Below are positions 5,212 to 6,408 of a stretch of DNA of 6,408 nt, in pieces. The notes under the pieces are model-generated. The model made no database searches. It was not told the origin of the DNA and was given only the letters and a program-made list of their open reading frames with translations. A program made the translations under genes and the position numbers. The DNA comes from Nitrososphaerales archaeon TH5893 (lineage in GTDB: Archaea; Thermoproteota; Nitrososphaeria; Nitrososphaerales; Nitrososphaeraceae). The stretch lies in NCBI GenBank assembly GCA_014523685.1, contig JAATVT010000094.1:1-6408 (forward strand). Reading direction: 5' to 3'. The stretch's first letter is position 1. Every line of letters begins with the position of its first letter.

Positions 5212-5219
5212 TTTATTAA
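5212..5219 (+). promoter_or_regulatory. Probable TATA box of the Lrp-type gene
   Basis: TTTATTAA is centred about 35 nt before the TTG at 5251, predicting a short leader of up to about 10 nt. A second AT-rich element (AATATATAAT, 5106-5115) further upstream could be another promoter. Confidence 0.4.
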
Positions 5220-5250
5220 TATGAACGGGAACCATAAAATGGGATAAAAT

Positions 5251-5721
5251 TTGCAAAGATTCGACGAGTTGGATATGCGTATATTATCAGAACTGACCAA
5301 AGATGCAAGTATTTCAGTTCCACAGCTCAGTAAGAAACTAAACATGAACGCATCTGTTTTATATAGCAGAATAAAGCGTCTTGTTAAGCGTAATTTGATT
5401 GAGAAATTCACTGTCGTAGTCAATGAAGAAATGCTTGGAATTGGTGTAAAAGCTACAGTAGGCATAAACAGAGATCCTAAGTTGAAAGAACCCATCCATT
5501 CAGAACTAGTAAAAATTCCACAAGTTAGAACATTGTCCGAAGTTACCGGAAGATTTGACATTATAGTAAATTTGAGTTCACGCACATTAGAAGAATTGCA
5601 TAACGTCGTTATCGAACGAATTGGAAAAATTGAGGGGGTCCAAAATACTGAAACGTTTGTAGAAATGCAAAGAACTGAAAAAGAGCCAATGTATGCCGTA
5701 AAGACGTCTCTAACAAGGTAA
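5251..5721 (+). CDS. Lrp/AsnC family transcriptional regulator
   Basis: This 156-aa DNA-binding protein has the standard two-domain layout. Residues 4-52 form the helix-turn-helix domain (DELDMRILSELTKDASISVP, recognition helix about 33-45, then LIEKFTVVVNEE). Residues about 66-141 form the RAM ligand-binding/oligomerisation domain, with the typical G-x-F-D at 100-103 (VTGRFDIIVNL). Members act as dimers or octamers and often respond to amino acids; the ligand cannot be read from the sequence. TTG at 5251 is taken as start because an in-frame TAA lies at 5245-5247 and the next in-frame ATG (residue 9) would cut into the first helix. It is divergent from the 169-aa hypothetical gene and followed after 83 bp by secE. 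An inverted repeat at 5166-5207 may be its own operator. Family call secure, regulon unknown. Confidence 0.93.
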   Translation: MQRFDELDMRILSELTKDASISVPQLSKKLNMNASVLYSRIKRLVKRNLIEKFTVVVNEEMLGIGVKATVGINRDPKLKEPIHSELVKIPQVRTLSEVTGRFDIIVNLSSRTLEELHNVVIERIGKIEGVQNTETFVEMQRTEKEPMYAVKTSLTR

Positions 5722-5770
5722 TCATTAACCTAACTCGGATAATATAGTCGGATACATAGAGACAATACAT

Positions 5771-5779
5771 TCAAATAAG
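5771..5779 (+). promoter_or_regulatory. Weak candidate TATA box for secE
   Basis: TCAAATAAG lies about 30 nt before the TTG at 5805. It is a poor match, and a more AT-rich candidate (GATAATATAG, 5739-5748) lies further upstream, so the gene could also be read through from the regulator gene. Confidence 0.25.
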
Positions 5780-5804
5780 ACTACGGCAGACTTTAATTGC
5801 CTAC

Positions 5805-6011
5805 TTGAAAAGTCTTCCTATTCTAGGTATAGTGCAAAGAAAAACAATTGAAATACTTCAGACATTGAAGTTGGCAAAAAAAACTAGTAAGGAAGATTAT
5901 ACTACACATCTGCGTCTTGTTCTGCTTAGTATAGGCGCGGTAGGCGGAGTGGGATTTGCAATAAAACTGATTTCAGAATTTGTGACAAACCCCCGTCTAG
6001 TGGCCAGATAG
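5805..6011 (+). CDS. secE: Preprotein translocase subunit SecE (Sec61 gamma homologue)
   Basis: SecE is the small essential clamp subunit of the SecYE translocon in the cytoplasmic membrane. The 68-aa product has the archaeal/eukaryotic layout: an amphipathic N-terminal helix with the conserved cytoplasmic segment (LKLAKKTSKEDYTTHLRLVL, residues 21-40), then a single transmembrane helix (about 37-58, VLLSIGAVGGVGFAIKLI) and a short basic tail. Length is normal for the family. The TTG start is the earliest in the frame; a GTG at 5832 would remove nine residues and still leave a plausible SecE. In many archaea secE precedes spt5, L11, L1, L10 and L12. Here it lies downstream of an unrelated regulator, with no spt5 after it. 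Confidence 0.88.
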   Translation: MKSLPILGIVQRKTIEILQTLKLAKKTSKEDYTTHLRLVLLSIGAVGGVGFAIKLISEFVTNPRLVAR

Positions 6012-6035
6012 TAGGCTAATCTTTAGAATGGGCTC

Positions 6036-6040
6036 TTTTT
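6036..6040 (+). terminator. T5 tract after secE, possible terminator
   Basis: CTCTTTTTCTC lies about 25 nt after the secE stop. T-runs of this kind end archaeal transcripts. A second T5 run at 6167-6171 could be a backup. Confidence 0.35.
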
Positions 6041-6086
6041 CTCATAGAATAAAATTATGGTGTCAGAACTAAGATAGGAATATCCA

Positions 6087-6100
6087 AATTTCATGAAATT
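6087..6100. promoter_or_regulatory. Perfect 14-bp palindrome in the secE-purP spacer
   Basis: AATTTCATGAAATT is self-complementary over its full length. It lies between secE and purP, about 105 bp before the purP TATA candidate. A second short inverted repeat, CTAAAA-ATA-TTTTAG, follows at 6129-6143. Operator or RNA structural roles are both possible; nothing in the sequence decides. Confidence 0.3.
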
Positions 6101-6204
6101 GAAATACCGCTTCTGCTTTTTAAATCTCCTAAAAATATTTTAGAAGGCAGCTATCAATTCTATGTCTTTTTGCTTCTTGTTATTTACTTATACTGGACAC
6201 GAAG

Positions 6205-6212
6205 TATTTTAA
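6205..6212 (+). promoter_or_regulatory. Candidate TATA box of purP
   Basis: TATTTTAA is centred about 45 nt before the ATG at 6254, giving a predicted leader of about 19 nt. The match is moderate. Confidence 0.35.
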
Positions 6213-6253
6213 TCACCCTCAAATGTATTCAAATCACTGTATTGGTTGATAAG

Positions 6254-6408
6254 ATGAGTCAAGATGAGCCTATGACAATAGCAACTCTAGGTTCTCATAG
6301 CGCACTCCAAATCCTTAAAGGCGCAAAAGACGAGGGTTTTGGTACATTACTAATCTGTGAGGAAAATAGGCATAGCCTATACAAACGGTTCAGATTTATA
6401 GACGAAAT
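6254..6408 (+). CDS. purP: PurP, archaeal FAICAR synthetase, 5' part only
   Basis: PurP is the archaeal ATP- and formate-dependent ligase that converts AICAR to FAICAR, the step before ring closure to IMP in purine synthesis. It replaces the folate-dependent PurH activity of bacteria. The 51 visible codons begin [20 protein letters not shown] and continue [15 protein letters not shown]. The [16 protein letters not shown] block is the PurP N-terminal signature in the ATP-grasp preATP domain. The gene runs off the right edge, so catalytic residues cannot be checked. The ATG at 6254 is chosen over the in-frame ATG at 6272 because no other ATG lies upstream and a TATA candidate fits; both are possible. 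It is preceded by 242 bp of non-coding DNA and so has its own promoter. Confidence 0.9.
   Translation, partial: MSQDEPMTIATLGSHSALQILKGAKDEGFGTLLICEENRHSLYKRFRFIDE

Noticed and set aside
5142..5585. 147-aa minus-strand ORF
   Set aside because: It is antisense to the well-supported Lrp-type gene, its composition is that of a shadow frame, and it covers that gene's promoter.

Overview
The window is archaeal and almost certainly comes from an ammonia-oxidising thaumarchaeon of the Nitrososphaerales type (group I.1b, Nitrososphaera/Nitrosocosmicus-like). The evidence is archaeal-type ribosomal proteins L1, L10 and L12 (with the P1/P2-like acidic tail), an archaeal SecE, the archaeal purine enzyme PurP, an intron-bearing tRNA, TATA boxes about 25-30 nt before start codons (leaderless genes), and a class III polyhydroxyalkanoate (PHA) synthase, which is known from soil thaumarchaea. 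The base composition is AT-rich by eye; genus is inference.

Region 1 (1-1953) is a PHA storage module. A truncated minus-strand gene at the left edge (possibly PhaE or phasin-like) and a plus-strand gene at 441-752 diverge from a 313-bp intergenic region that carries a perfect 16-bp palindrome and a repeated 9-mer. The 441-752 product joins a phasin-like amphipathic N-terminus to a C-terminal AbrB/SpoVT-type DNA-binding domain. It converges on phaC (minus strand, 823-1953), whose Cys-Asp-His triad has exactly the spacing of the Allochromatium class III enzyme. I infer a granule-sensing autoregulator controlling PHA genes.

Region 2 (1954-2468) has no protein gene. It holds the phaC promoter with a long leader, then a tRNA-Arg(UCU) gene with a 14-nt intron at the canonical 37/38 position and an odd U-C mismatch in the anticodon stem, then the leader of the ribosomal operon.

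Region 3 (2469-6011) carries information-processing genes: L1 and L10 as a tight plus-strand operon, L12 on the opposite strand converging on L10, an unrecognised 169-aa protein upstream of L12 on the minus strand, a divergent Lrp/AsnC-type regulator, and secE. This looks like a broken and rearranged version of the common archaeal secE-spt5-L11-L1-L10-L12 cluster. Several genes here appear to start with TTG or GTG.

Region 4 (6012-6408) is a 242-bp intergenic stretch with a perfect 14-bp palindrome, followed by the 5' end of purP (IMP biosynthesis), cut by the window edge. I saw no CRISPR array, insertion sequence or other mobile element.
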